A DNA stretch of 64,000 nucleotides from Maratus speciosus (Eukaryota > Arthropoda > Arachnida > Araneae > Salticidae), in the NCBI GenBank assembly GCA_963932465.1, contig OZ010792.1, positions 186,001 through 250,000 on the forward strand, read 5' to 3'. Position 1 is the stretch's first letter; each line of letters begins with the position of its first letter. Under the pieces are notes generated by a model. It saw only the letters and a list, made by a program, of their open reading frames with translations. It did not search any database and was not told the origin of the DNA. Below are positions 47,673 to 58,475 of this stretch, in pieces. A program made the position numbers and the translations under genes.

Positions 47673-47865
47673 AATCTTCGATCCGTTAGGCATGCTGACG
47701 CCATTCACCATTAGAATAAAATGCCTGTTTCAAGAACTATGGCTAAAGAAGACAGCATGGGATGAACAGTTACCAACTAATGTGCACAAAAAATGGTTAA
47801 AGTGGTTCGAAGAACTTCCAAATTTAGCAGAATTAAAATTTCGAGGAAAATTCTTGGTTGCTTGA
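47656..47865 (+). pseudogene. pol: BEL/Pao polyprotein: reverse transcriptase thumb/connection fragment
   Basis: The plus-strand frame includes GKIFDPLGMLTPFTIRIKCL and the tryptophan-rich KKWLKWFEELPNL, typical of the segment between reverse transcriptase and RNase H in Pao elements. It is in a different frame from the upstream domain and from the downstream RNase H, so one frameshift lies near 47,630-47,660 and another near 47,860. It is not an independent gene; the Met at 47,656 is internal. Confidence 0.88.
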
Positions 47866-48641
47866 ATCAAGTAATAGCTGTAGAAATACATGCCTTTTCT
47901 GATGCTAGTAAAATAGCGTATGGCTCTGCAATTTATCTGAGAATAAAAAGAGAGAGTGGTGTGGAAGTCAATCACGTGACTTCAAAGAGTCGTGTTGCAC
48001 CGATAAAGGAGATAACTCTGCCTCGGCTGGAACTTCTCGGAGCCTTACTAAGTGCAAGATTGACCAATAAAGTAAAACCCATCCTAGATCAAAAAATCAC
48101 ATCGAAAGTGTACTATTGGACGGATTCCAAAATAACCTTATTCTGGATCAAAGGATCATCAAAGCGATGGAAGCAGTTTGTGGCAAACCGTGTCATAGAG
48201 ATTAATGCACTTTCAGATTCGAACTCTTGGTATCACTGCTCCAGCAAGGACAACCCTGCCGATATCTTGACCAGAGGTGCGAGTGTTAATTCCCTTGTAG
48301 AGAATCCAATGTGGTTTAGCGGACCAAAATTCCTATCAGCTGATGACTTGGTGACTGAGCAAGAAACTATTTCTGTGCCAGAAACAGATTACTTTCCCGA
48401 GACTAAATCAAAATATAAAAATAATTGTAATGATTTCAATTCTAATATTTCTCTTTCTCTTTTCAGGAATCCTGAAGAAGTAAATTTTTTTCTCAACATA
48501 AGTGGTAAATACTATAGTATTCTTCGCATACTGGCATATGTTTATAGGTTTTTTCACAATTTCAAATGTAAGTTAGTAGACCGGCGCAGAGGCAGCCTCA
48601 CAACCCCAGAAATAAAAAAATTCAGAAGTTTCTCTAATTAG
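47866..48641 (+). pseudogene. pol: BEL/Pao polyprotein: RNase H domain
   Basis: Motifs in order are HAFSDASKIAYGS (first Asp), LPRLELLGALLSARL (Glu), YYWTDSKITLFWI (Asp) and KDNPADILTRG (Asp), the complete acidic set of a Pao-type RNase H. The frame formally opens at 47,793, but similarity starts near 47,866. The domain continues into a poorly conserved linker and stops at 48,641, just after an A-run where a frameshift is likely (about 48,615). Confidence 0.92.
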
Positions 48642-49824
48642 ATTAGTACAAAATGCAGAATTTCAGGAAGAGATTAAGGGTTTAAAACGGGAATCAAGGG
48701 TTCCCCCTTCCAGTAAAATTAAATGTTTATCCCCCTTTTTGGATCAAGATAATATCTTAAGAGTTGGCGGTAGGTTGGAAAATTCAGATTTAAACTTTGA
48801 TAAGAAGCATCAAATCAGTTTGCCGAAAGGCCATAAGCTCACAAAACTCATATTTGAGCATTTTCACAGGAAGTATTTTCATATTGGTCCCCAAACTTTA
48901 ATCCATTACGTACGTATGCGGTTTTGGCCCGTAAGTGGAAAAAATTTAGCGCGAAAAGTAGTGCATGATTGCGTTGTCTGTTTTAGGAACAACCCAGTTA
49001 TTGCTAAACAAATCATGGGTGACCTCCCATCGGAAAGAGTAACTCCAAATTTTACGTTTAACCATACAGGAGCCGATTTTTGCGGCCCTTTTGAGATTAA
49101 ATATAAAAATCAAAGAAAAGGGATTTTTCATAAGGTTTATGTCGCGATTTTCGTTTGCTTAGTAACAAAGGCTATTCATTTAGAAATATTAACGGATCTA
49201 ACTTCTGATGCGTTTATCGCCGCACTTAAACGCTTTGTTTCAAGGCGAGGAAAATGCGCTTCTATTATGACAGACAATGCTACGAATTTTAGGGGTGCTA
49301 AATCAGAATTGCACAAACTTCATGAGTTAGTTCGTAGACCGGATGAAAAATTAGCTAATTACCTTACTTCAGAAGCTATTGAATGGAAGTTCATTCCTCC
49401 TAGATCGCCCAACTTCGGTAGTTTATGGGAGGCTGGTGTAAAATCTTTCAAGTATTATCTTAAATGGACATTAAAAGGTGCTAGATTGACTATGGAAGAA
49501 TTCCAAACAGTCATTACCCAAATCGAAGGGGTACTAAATTCGCGTCCCTTAACTCCGTTATCGACCGATATAAATGATTTTAATGCATTGACACGAGGCC
49601 ATTTCCTAATTGGTCGACCTATCGATGCCATTCCAGAACCTCAGTTGATTGATATCACAGAATCGAGATTATCTAGGTGGCAGAGAATCACTAAATTCGT
49701 CCAATTAATTTGGAGAAATTGGCAATTAAATTACTTGAGTCATCTCCAAAATCACTCAAAATGGCAGGTAAAAGGGGAAAACATCAAACCAGGGGCGATG
49801 GTAGTCATAAAAGAGGACAATTAA
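48642..49824 (+). pseudogene. pol: BEL/Pao polyprotein: integrase and C-terminal domain
   Basis: The frame is open before the Met at 48,739. An HHCC zinc-binding region is seen as HFHRKYFHIG followed by DCVVC. The catalytic triad is present, numbered from the Met: GADFCGPF (D113), TDNATNF (D179) and LWEAGVKSF (E231). The C-terminal Pao-specific domain (DUF5641-like) has ALTRGHFLIGRP and a WQ/W-rich segment. A TAA at 49,822-49,824 stops it early, although the same frame stays open and similar in character to the next TAA at 49,969. Confidence 0.93.
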
Positions 49825-49971
49825 CCTCCCTGTAAGTTGATGCTAGGACGAATCTTAGATGTTATACCAGGAAAGGATGGTAATGTTAGGGTTGCAAAGG
49901 TTAAAACAGCCTCAAATATCTTTCTTAGATCCATATCTAGATTGTGTGTCTTGCCCATTAATGAAACCTAA
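49825..49971 (+). pseudogene. pol: BEL/Pao C-terminal tail after a premature stop
   Basis: The frame of the integrase continues for 48 codons past the TAA, including LGRILDVIPG, which is characteristic of the end of Pao polyproteins. This shows that the TAA at 49,822 is an acquired in-frame stop, not the natural end. Confidence 0.8.
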
Positions 49972-50265
49972 TGTACATACCTTTTCTCATTGTCTACTTA
50001 TTTTAAGGTGCACCTAAGATTTACATGTTATTTTACATTCAATTTTTCTTAAGAACAATATCGAACTATTTTTAGAAAATAGCTTAATTTTGTAACAAAG
50101 AATTTAATTTTATTGTATTGTATAGTCCTTGTTATTGCAACTTATTATTATTGTATTTGTATTGTAATATTATTTTTATGGTATTGGTATTTTACTTAGT
50201 TCTTGTATTTATAGTGTATTTTTAATATTTTGAATGTGCTACGCACATTGCAACGCGGGGCGGCA
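49972..50265 (+). other. BEL/Pao 3' untranslated region
   Basis: AT-rich, with repeated TTATTGTATTGTAT and GTATTGTAATATTA words and no reading frame; ends at the G-rich putative primer tract. Confidence 0.6.
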
Positions 50266-50648
50266 TGTTCGGACCTTGTGCGCATGCCGAACGAGCTCCG
50301 CGGCTTTGCGGTCATGTGACCCAGTTCAGTTGTTCTTTAGCTGCCATTGCGGCACGTTGTGTATTCGAGCGGGTCTTATCCCCAAGTATAGAGTAGTTAT
50401 TCTTGAGCTGCCATTGTGGCACGTTATGTTATAGCGGGTCTTATCCCCATTCTGTTACGTATAGCGGGAGTATTCCCCAAAATATGTTTTACGAACGTCA
50501 CTTGTTCTAACAGCGGGTTATTACCCCAAAGTCACCTCATCATTCTATATGTTTTTCAGTGTTTGTGATTGTTTGTAACATTTGTGTGCTGTGTGATATA
50601 AAAATGTGAAAAAGAAAACTTTTTGTCTTCAATCTTAAAGTTACACAC
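50266..50648 (+). repeat. Probable 3' LTR of the BEL/Pao element
   Basis: It follows a G-rich stretch (CGCGGGGCGGCA) that could be the polypurine tract. It starts TGTTCGGACC, with an inverted CCGAAC 21 bp on, and may end TTACACACA. Base composition differs sharply from the flanks. AGCGGGTCTTATCCCC-type units occur at about 50,368, 50,432, 50,463 and 50,511, and GCTGCCATTG.GGCACGTT is duplicated at 50,340 and 50,407. No 5' partner LTR is visible, so both borders are estimates. Confidence 0.65.
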
Positions 50649-51317
50649 AGTATTCACATACAGCGATCTTGATAATATTTCATACATTTTTTTGTTGTTA
50701 TGCGTATTTCGTCTTTTATTTTGACAAATACCACTTAATTTCCGTAGCTGTAAAAATGAGTAAAATTTCAAGTGTTTAACCTGAGATTTGTTCATAAATT
50801 ATGTAAATTAAACTTATTTTACTTAAACATGCTGATACTTCAATGTTATTTTTTAGTATTAATAAATTTATTTAAATTTTGTAAATCATGCATTTATAAT
50901 TTTTTTTCACTACTTAATAATTAAATAATACAAATATACTTTTGTTTGTATAAATTTGATTTCTGAGTTCATAAATATGACATTAAAGTAACGTAACTAT
51001 GAGAAATAGCAAAATAAAACCATCGTGAATGCAAACCGTAAACAAATGTTAGCACCGCCAATTTACTATGACGTCATAAGAATATTGTCCATTCATTGTT
51101 GAAGATCCTACTTTACGAATGATTGATTACCTTTCATGGTTTAATATTTTCTACCATTCATGATGAATGAATCTCTTGTGTTTGTTTGCTTTATGAAGTG
51201 AGATAGTAAGCAGTCAACTTAATTTAAATTGAAGTTATGTTAGAATATATATTTATTTGAATGTAAATTAGAAACAATACTTTGATGTTAAAATGAAATA
51301 TTTTAGTTTATGTTGTT
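50649..51317. other. Flanking dispersed repeat, no gene
   Basis: TTCATACATTTTTTTGTTGT, then TGCGTATTTCGTC, then ATACCACTTAATTTCCGTAG, are related to 20,490-20,560 and 35,880-35,930, suggesting that the BEL/Pao element inserted into this repeat. No coding sequence. Confidence 0.5.
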
Positions 51318-52098
51318 ACTAGCTAACTTGCCCGGCGTTGCCCGTGTACGTAAAAAAACAGCACGAATTGCGAAAAACCACTGAAAATCACAATAATATA
51401 TCGCGAAAAAATTTTAAATCGCTGCACAAATTTCGAAAAGAGAAAAAAAAAATTATATATTGTGCTTGAAGATTGAAAGTTGATTCAACTTCTATGAATG
51501 TCTTTCACTAATGTGGAAAAATGGTAGAAAATCGCTAAAATACACTAAAAATCACATACAAAATACCCGAAAAATTCGAAAATTGTTATACGAAATCCGA
51601 ATAAACTTTATTGAAATGAAGGTAGAAATTACTTTAGTATTATAGGTCAAAAATGGAATGTCAAAAAATTGCAGCAGATCGCGAAGAAACGTAAATATCG
51701 AATTAAAAATCACCTGATGACGTAACAAACACGTGTAAAGTGTTTAATGTCAAGTAAATTTGACATTTACGATCACCCATTATTGGCATTTAATCTTGTA
51801 GTTTGGCGATATTTTTTTTGGTCTACGGGATAATCAGGTAGAACCACAAATTATTTCTGTTCGTATTTAAAAGTAGATAAATAGCTCTTCTTTATATAAA
51901 TAAATAAAATAAATATTGAAAAAAATGCTTATATGTATATGAAAAGTAAATAGTTTGCCAGTAAATATACGTAAAATTCACTTCACTCGCCAAGGCCATT
52001 TTCTCTAACTCACCAAAGCCCATATATTAAAAATATACCAAATACTCTTCAATCTGTTGCCTGATACTAAGTAATCACAATAATGTAAATAACTATTA

Positions 52099-52412
52099 GG
52101 CATAGATACGTACCGGGTTTGGCGCGATTTTTTTTTTCACGCCAATTTGGTGAAAACATCGTTTTTGAATATCAGTTACAAATATGTATTTAAATTATTT
52201 TCTATTATTTTAAAAGGAAATAGCAATAAATAATAAAAAGTTTAATTAATGTCTATAGAACAAAACAGTTTATATAACTGTAAAAAAGAAAATAAAAGTA
52301 AATAAACAACTTATTAATAAATAAACAACAATAGCCGAGTTACCATGTCAGGCAAAATAACGCCATTTTGGAACCCATTTTGTACCATGGAGCGTATATG
52401 ACATCTGTGCCA
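52099..52412 (+). mobile_element. MITE of the CAGATGTCATATACGC family, 314 bp
   Basis: It starts GGCATAGATACGTACCGGGT (decayed end) and finishes GCGTATATGACATCTGTGCC. The interior TTTGGCGCGATTTTTTTTTT, AATTTGGTGAAAACATCG and TACCATGTCAGGCAAAATAA matches 59,105-59,438 in the same orientation. Confidence 0.85.
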
Positions 52413-53154
52413 ACAAAACTTTCAATAATATAGTAAATATTTGGTGGTGGCTTGATTATCGAAGATTATAAAATATGCGTATATATGGCACATTTTTACA
52501 TTAAAATTTAAATACTTGACTACATAGTTATAATTTTAACTCCTTTTTATATAATTTACATTTGAATATAAAGATTTACTCCGAAATGTTCTCCTATACT
52601 TAAAAAATTTATTGCGACCTTCACCTGGCTTATTTCACGCTTCTGCCTTTGTGGCTTAAAATTGCATTGTTTGGCGACCAAGGTAATAATTAAATAGCAT
52701 GTAACTCACAAATAAAGCCTTTCTCCTGTAAGACATACGATGGGAAAATTACATAAAAATGATAATTAAATTGAATAAAAAAATAAAGAAGGACTAAAAG
52801 ACTGTTACTTAAATTTTATTTCTTCAAGTTTTTTCAGGCACATTTTTATTAACCTGACGAAGCGAAAAATCGCCAAATAATGTATAAATTGCTTCTTTCA
52901 TACTAATTTATTTTTTAAGTTTTATAAACATTCCTTTCATATTTAAATTAAATATTTTTATTTTATAAATTTTATTTCGCATTAAAAAGGTTTTTGATTC
53001 TTTTTTTTTTAAATTAAACAAATAACAGTTATTTTCTTTTAATTTGCGAGTTGTTTACATTATTTTCTAACGGGTATAGCCATTTCAATTCATTTATCAG
53101 CTATAATTTTCGCCAAAATGACCACTGGCAACTTTTTCGTCGAAAATATCAATA

Positions 53155-53490
53155 AAATACAATATTCTAAGCATTGTATCATGTTACTTTTATTCACAAT
53201 TTAATTTACTTGGATTCCCTTAACTATAATTAATATAATCCCTTAAGTTAATATTAGTTTTTGTTGCATTAAAATATTTCAATTTGTTCATTTTCTGTAA
53301 GCAAGTAATCCATATTGGTTTACAATGGAAGTCTATGGGAATTTGGCGAAATATTAGAGATATCGCCAAGTTGGCGTCACTTTTGGCGACTCATTTTGGT
53401 CGCCAAATTTGGCGATAAACTTGGCGGCGTTTGGCGACAGAACTGTGTCCCTCTACGGTAACCTCCTTATGGAAATGCATTAAATGCTGC
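53155..53490. repeat. Dispersed repeat rich in TTTGGCGA words (copy 2)
   Basis: It matches 37,440-37,750 in order from TCATGTTACTTTTATTCAC through GGAAGTCTATGGGAATTTGG to GGCGACAGAACTGTGTCCCT. It contains an extra GGCGACTCATTTTGGTCGCC segment, itself nearly palindromic. Confidence 0.8.
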
Positions 53491-53886
53491 TCAATAATTG
53501 CATAAAAAATTCGCTAAATATTCAAAAATCGCTGCACGAATTCCGAATAAACTTTTTTGAAAAGAGAACAAAATTTACTATATTGGGTTAAAGAAAGAGA
53601 CCATATTCTTCTCACTTATATGGAAAAATCGCCTCGAAACATAAAAAAAACGCTAAAAATCGCATAAAAAATTAAATAAAAAAGTCTAATCAAAAAATCG
53701 AAAATCGGGCTTCGAGGTGCAAAACTTCATATATAGACGTACCTTTTCCCCAAATTTTGTAGCTCTACGTGCAGTGGTCTCTTCAAAACACCGTCGACAC
53801 ACTCACTCACTCACTCACTCACACACAAACTTCTTTCTTTATTATTATAGAATAGAAGATTATTATTACGATTAATTATTTATTTA

Positions 53887-54025
53887 GGTACTTTTCCACT
53901 ACAGGGACCTTGGCATTTATTTTTTTTTAACTTGGCACAATTCGTGCTTCAGAAAGGGATATACGTTGACAAAATATATAAATAGCTATGAAAATAAACC
54001 TGGTGAATTTTTATTTTTGTTTATT
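53887..54025. repeat. Dispersed repeat (ACTTTTCCACTACAGGGACC family)
   Basis: GGTACTTTTCCACTACAGGG starts it; TGGCACAATTCGTGCTTC and AAACCTGGTGAATTTTTATT follow as at 28,968-29,110. It ends at a hairpin at 54,026. Confidence 0.7.
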
Positions 54026-54053
54026 TAAGTATTGCGCGGCAGCGCAATACTTA
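54026..54053. repeat. Perfect 12-bp stem hairpin
   Basis: TAAGTATTGCGC and GCGCAATACTTA enclose GGCA. It lies at the junction of two dispersed repeats and probably marks an element end. Confidence 0.95.
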
Positions 54054-54900
54054 TTTATTTCCAGTGTCACTTCTCAATGTTAATTTAACACAGAAAAGCC
54101 TGTGGAGATGATAACTTTTTCATTTTTTCTTCCCACCTTTTTGTCCCTGATGCCACTCATTTTTAATTCTTTGCTAATTCTAATAATATTATAAATTCAA
54201 AGTGTAAAAACATTTGCCTGACGTCAGGGTCAAAACGGATCATAAAATGCCTTTGCATATAGGTGGATTATAATCTAGAGAGTAACATGGGCTAATTTTT
54301 ATTTACATTATTCAAATATTTTTCTTAATAATTCCAAATTTCGCTTTTTTTCATTGAGAATCAACGGACATTTTCTAATAAAATTTAACTTTTTTTCCTT
54401 CATTGTTGTAAACAATTCAAAAGCGCGTAATAATAATTTGCCTATATTTAGTTGAATGATTTTCACGTGAAACATGAAACTGAAGAAACTGAAATAGTTT
54501 ATTTTTAAGAATTAAAAAAGAAGATGAATATGGCGTCATAGTGGAAATAAAAATGACATTTTCAAGCAGATTTTTTAAAGTTCAGATTGTAATTTTTTGA
54601 CCAAACTACAGCAACCTGCATTACTGCACTGGTGAAACATTTTTAATTATACATAGGTAAATTGCATCACAAATTGTGATGCGATATAGCACAAATCAAA
54701 GCCTGATGATGATATACCCTCCATTAATTTTGAAATGTGTTCGTCTGAATTCAGTAGTTATCAAAAAACTTGACATATTAAACAAAAACCTAATTTGCAG
54801 AAAAAATTAAAAAAACAAAATTTATTTCCTAAATTGTTTAAGCCCGAGAAGGGGCAGATATTAAGATATTGCATTCAATTCGTTCTACATTTAATGTTAA
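54054..54900. other. No gene; old dispersed repeats
   Basis: A CACGTGAAACATGAAA stretch near 54,463 relates to 3,560-3,740. The part at 54,778-54,900 (AAAAACCTAATTTGC to CTACATTTAATGTTAAA) recurs inverted at 60,440-60,565. Confidence 0.55.
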
Positions 54901-54906
54901 ATTTTT

Positions 54907-55080
54907 GTAACAAATAAGTTAAACCAATTGAACATTAAAAAATAAAAATGAAATTCATAAGTCTCAGATTTATTTCGATTTCATTTAAACGGAATCTAAG
55001 TATAAAGGTGTTTAAAGTATTAAATTGTATGAATTTCATTTTTATTTTTTAATGTTCAATTGGTTTAACTTATTTTTTAC
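54907..55080. repeat. Inverted repeat, 53-bp arms
   Basis: AAATAAGTTAAACCAATTGA and onward to GAAATTCATA is mirrored at 55,027-55,080, with a loop of about 66 bp. Confidence 0.9.
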
Positions 55081-55084
55081 AAAA

Positions 55085-55130
55085 ACTAGGGGGCTCTGCC
55101 CCCTACGAGCTACGCTCGTCAGCCCCCGTT
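55085..55130. repeat. GC-rich double hairpin head
   Basis: ACTAGGGGGCTCTGCCCCCT contains GGGGGC/GCCCCC; the adjacent ACGAGCTACGCTCGT is a second small stem. It resembles the ACTAG-type heads at 10,830, 30,783 and 51,318 in position and composition. Confidence 0.75.
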
Positions 55131-55324
55131 CAGACACCGCAGACTCTAACAGCACGATAATTTGATCGGCCTTAAAAAGATTTCGGAAAATTGAATTATA
55201 ATTTGAATCTGAGAATTATAATCTGACGTAATTTTCACCAAACTTTTCTTTTTCTTTTTAATATTCACGTAAAAATAATTTTGTTAGAAATGAAATATTA
55301 TGATCATCTTAAAATATCAAATAA

Positions 55325-55936
55325 ATGTCTCGAGCAATTTTTAAATTTAAACTTTTTTGCAATATTATTTTTTGTTCATTTTATATAATAAGTGTAATGT
55401 GAAGTAAATGTGACGTAAATTCTCCTATTTAAGACTTCTAACGCATGTTTATGAATTTATTATTTTACAATATTCTGTTTCTTTTAAAATTCACGTGTAA
55501 TTATAGTTTTTATGACGTAATCTTCAATGAGTTCCTGCTTTTTATATTTTCTGTTTATAATAGTCACGTGTAAAATGAATTTTTAATTTGAAGTAAACAT
55601 TATTGTTTGCGTTGTTTATGCAACTGGCAACAGTTTAAATTAATAACATTTTCTAAAATTTGTAAAAAATATCTTTCGAAATGCTGAAAATTTGAATTTA
55701 AAATTGAAATAAAACATCAAAAAATGAGTCAAATAAGAAAAATAAATGCAATCTACACACCGGGAACTTATAACGTATAAAATGATCTAAAAATGATTAA
55801 ATTCTCATGTATAGTTTTGCTCCAATAAAGCTTTTTTAATGGAACGATTTTATCCAACTTAAGCATTAAATATCTCTTAAAATAATTCTTCGATTTGAAA
55901 ACTGTCTACATCAGCGTATTTATCAAACATTTCTCT
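55325..55936. repeat. Paralogue of the 2.5-3.1 kb dispersed repeat
   Basis: GTCTCGAGCAATTTTTAAAT, GACTTCTAACGCATGTT, GCAACTGGCAACAGTTTAAA-type and ATTCTTCGATTTGAAAACTG phrases occur in the same order as 2,486-3,100. It is interrupted by the foldback at 55,937. Confidence 0.8.
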
Positions 55937-56866
55937 ACTAGTATTAAAAAATGCTCTGACGAGCACCAAAAAAGGCTAATATGTTTAAGTATGAAAAAGG
56001 GTTTGACAAGTGCTTCTAATAGAGCATGAAAAAGGACAAGGGGTCCCTTCTTGGCTGCAGCTCACTGTCAATGCCAACTTTGAAAAAATCATATTTGCGC
56101 TTTTTCCATATAAAATAAATTCGCGGTACTTTAGTAAAACTTTCCGTCGCGCTTTACATGTTAACTGCACTGTTGTACTGCGCATGCGTCTGCAATGCAA
56201 CTTTGTACAGTGCACTGTGTACCATTATTTCTCTATAAATTGTACTACACTGTACATTCCTATTATGCTTTTGATTTTTGAACCTCAGCGCACATTCACA
56301 CTGTGCTTTTGTACTTCCGTATTAAAGGTGTATGCGTCTAATGTTCGTTTATAATTTACATGCATTGCTGTACTGCATAGTACATTGTACAGCCACAGCC
56401 ACTTGCTTTTAATTTCAACAATCAATGAATTAATAAATATGATGTTATGCGTGCACATGTGGAATTGTTCCTGTGCAGAGTGCTGCAACAGTCTGCACTG
56501 CACTACAAATCAGTTTTCTGTACAGTTCTACATTGCGGGCGTGCTTGGTGGCCCTACATGAGTGTGATACGCTGTAGGAACTAAGGTTTTTGGTACTATG
56601 TCGCCTTACATTCATGTTTAATCAGGCTGCGTATTTACTGGTTGTGTCTTTACACTACACATTTTTATCGTAACTGTGGCTGATTTTTTTTATATGAAAA
56701 AAGCGCAAATATGATTTTTTCAAAGTTAGCATTGACAGTGAGCTGCAGCCAAGAAGGGACCCCTTGTCCTTTTTCATGCTCTATTAGAAGCACTTGTCAA
56801 ACCCTTTTTCATACTTAAACATATTAGCCTTTTTTGGTGCTCGTCAGAGCATTTTTTAATACTAGT
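55937..56866. mobile_element. 930-bp foldback element with about 175-bp arms
   Basis: ACTAGTATTAAAAAATGCTC (55,937) and its exact complement ending ACTAGT (56,866) bound arms containing GACAAGGGGTCCCTTCTTGG and CTGCAGCTCACTGTCAATGC. The 570-bp loop is GC-richer, with many TGTAC, GTGCAC and CTGCA words and small palindromes such as ACAGTGCACTGT. Frames at 55,985-56,215 and 56,010-56,354 come from the arms and loop and show no recognised domain. It interrupts the repeat at 55,325. Confidence 0.9.
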
Positions 56867-57969
56867 CATTTAAATTTTTTGATAATTATATATTGAATAT
56901 AAATAAACTTGAGTTGCTTTAAATATTCCCAATACTTTTTTTCTTATTTCGCACAATAATGCACTATTTAACCAAGTTATGCACATTGTTTTAAGAGGTT
57001 CCAGGTTTTTTAATCAAATTCACGTTATTTTTATTCATAATTTAATTTACTTGGGCTCCCTTAAATATAACTAATATAATTCCTTAAACTGATGTTAGTT
57101 TTTGTTGCATTAAAATATCTTAGTTTGTTGATTCTCTCTAAACAAGTAAACCCTATTAGTTTACAATGGTAGTCTATAGGAATTTGGCGATATATCACCA
57201 AGTTGGTGACAAACTTAGCGGTATTTTGCGACAGAACAGGGTCCCGTATGTATATGGTAACCCTTCTTATAGGTATGGTGATGCATTAAATGCTGTTCTA
57301 TAACCAATGAGATGCGTTTCATTCGAGCGTTGCCATTAAACAATTAACAAATAATCGCGATTTCTGTGTCACATACGATAGCGTAACATATATTGTAGAT
57401 TATCGTGGAAATCGAAGGTTTAGGCCACATCGTATTGTTTAGTTAGACCGGTTATACTAACATCGTTCTCATGTTTTGCTACAATTTCTTTTATTGAATA
57501 GTAATTCGCTTAAGCTTCTTACTACTGCTATCACTAAGCGCTTTTTCATTCTTAGAAGTCATAATGAGAGCTAAAATTAGCGCAAACCTGAGCAAAAGTA
57601 AAACAAAAAGTTAATTTTTTTACAGTAATAAAGGTACACAAAGCACTCTGATATGCACACCTTACTCAAAACTTGACTAATAACAAGAGTTATGTGAGGG
57701 TTGCCAACTGAACTATTCGGCAGCCTTTGTCGGGAACCGAGATATTGCACGCCAACCGAGTCAAATTTTGATCACCGAAGTTGGACATAAACCGAACTGG
57801 TTATTAACAGAAGCGGTCGTGAACCGAGGTTCCTCTTATATTTTGACCTATAAGTTTGCAAATATGGCATTATTTATATATTCAATGGCGATGATCATTA
57901 GGCATCTTGGCGATTTTGGCGATGAAACTCATCGATTTCAAAGTAAAGTTCCGAAGTGTACTTGAACCG
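56867..57969. other. TTTGGCGA-type repeat (copy 3) and unassigned AT-rich DNA
   Basis: At 57,020-57,290 the order matches 37,440-37,750 and 53,155-53,470 (GGTAGTCTATAGGAATTTGG; GACAGAACAGGGTCCC). At 57,300-57,969 I see no gene; the 65-residue frame at 57,768 has no recognised motif. Confidence 0.6.
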
Positions 57970-58317
57970 CCACAGATGTCATATACGCTTCACGTTGACG
58001 CGATTTTTTTTCTGATTCCAATGTCATATACGTACGCACCGGGGTACTTAACTGGCGCCAAAGTTTTCTTATTTTGCTTGATATGGTAACCCGAATGTTG
58101 TTGTTTATTTATTAATAAATTGTTTATTTACTTTTATTTTCTTTTTTAAAATTATATAAATTGTTTTGTTCTATTGTTATTAATTAAACTTTTTAAATTT
58201 TATTGTTAATCCCTTTTTAAAAATATATATGAAACTGGTATTCGAAAACGAGGTTTTCGCCAAATTAGCGTCAGAAAAAATATCGCGCCAACGTGGTGCG
58301 TATATGACATCTGTACC
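57970..58317 (-). mobile_element. MITE of the CAGATGTCATATACGC family, full-length, inverted
   Basis: It begins CCACAGATGTCATATACGCT and ends GCGTATATGACATCTGTACC. The interior TTATTTTGCTTGATATGG and ATTCGAAAACGAGGTTTTCG is the reverse complement of that in 59,105-59,438. An extra internal AATGTCATATACGTACGCAC makes its left arm partly duplicated. Confidence 0.87.
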
Positions 58318-58475
58318 ATACTTGGTACAACTTGATTATCCTGTCGACAAAAAAATTATCGCCAAACTATAAGATTAAATGACAATAATGGATGGTAGTA
58401 AATGTTACATTCATTTGACATTTAACACGATACACATGTTTGTTACGTCATCAAGTGATTTTTAATTCAAGTTTT
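58318..58475. repeat. Fragment shared with 37.76 and 51.77 kb, inverted
   Basis: TTGATTATCCTGTCGAC, then ATCGCCAAACTATAAGATTA, then TTTGACATTTAACACG, are complements of 37,765-37,840 and 51,765-51,850. Confidence 0.7.

Larger units (their letters stand above)
51318..53855 (+). mobile_element. Hairpin-ended repeat with CCCGGCGTTGCCCG head, interrupted
   Basis: The head ACTAGCTAACTTGCCCGGCG TTGCCCGTG is GC-rich in AT-rich DNA. Core units with AAAATCGCTGCAC.AATT occur near 51,415 and 53,527, each followed by AAAGAGAA.AAAATT. The 3' end has (ACTC)n at about 53,800-53,822, then CTTCTTTCT...AGAATAGAAG, a weak hairpin near 53,830-53,858. The interval 51,740-53,490 holds other inserted repeats. Same plan as the repeats at 9.2 and 10.8 kb. 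Confidence 0.65.

Noticed and set aside
46442..49131. Minus-strand frames overlapping the BEL/Pao remnant
   Set aside because: They are shadows of the plus-strand polyprotein, which has the conserved motifs.
56010..56354. 114-residue frame with cysteines as a small secreted protein or toxin
   Set aside because: It starts in a foldback arm and runs into a palindromic loop; there is no signal peptide or cysteine framework that I recognise.
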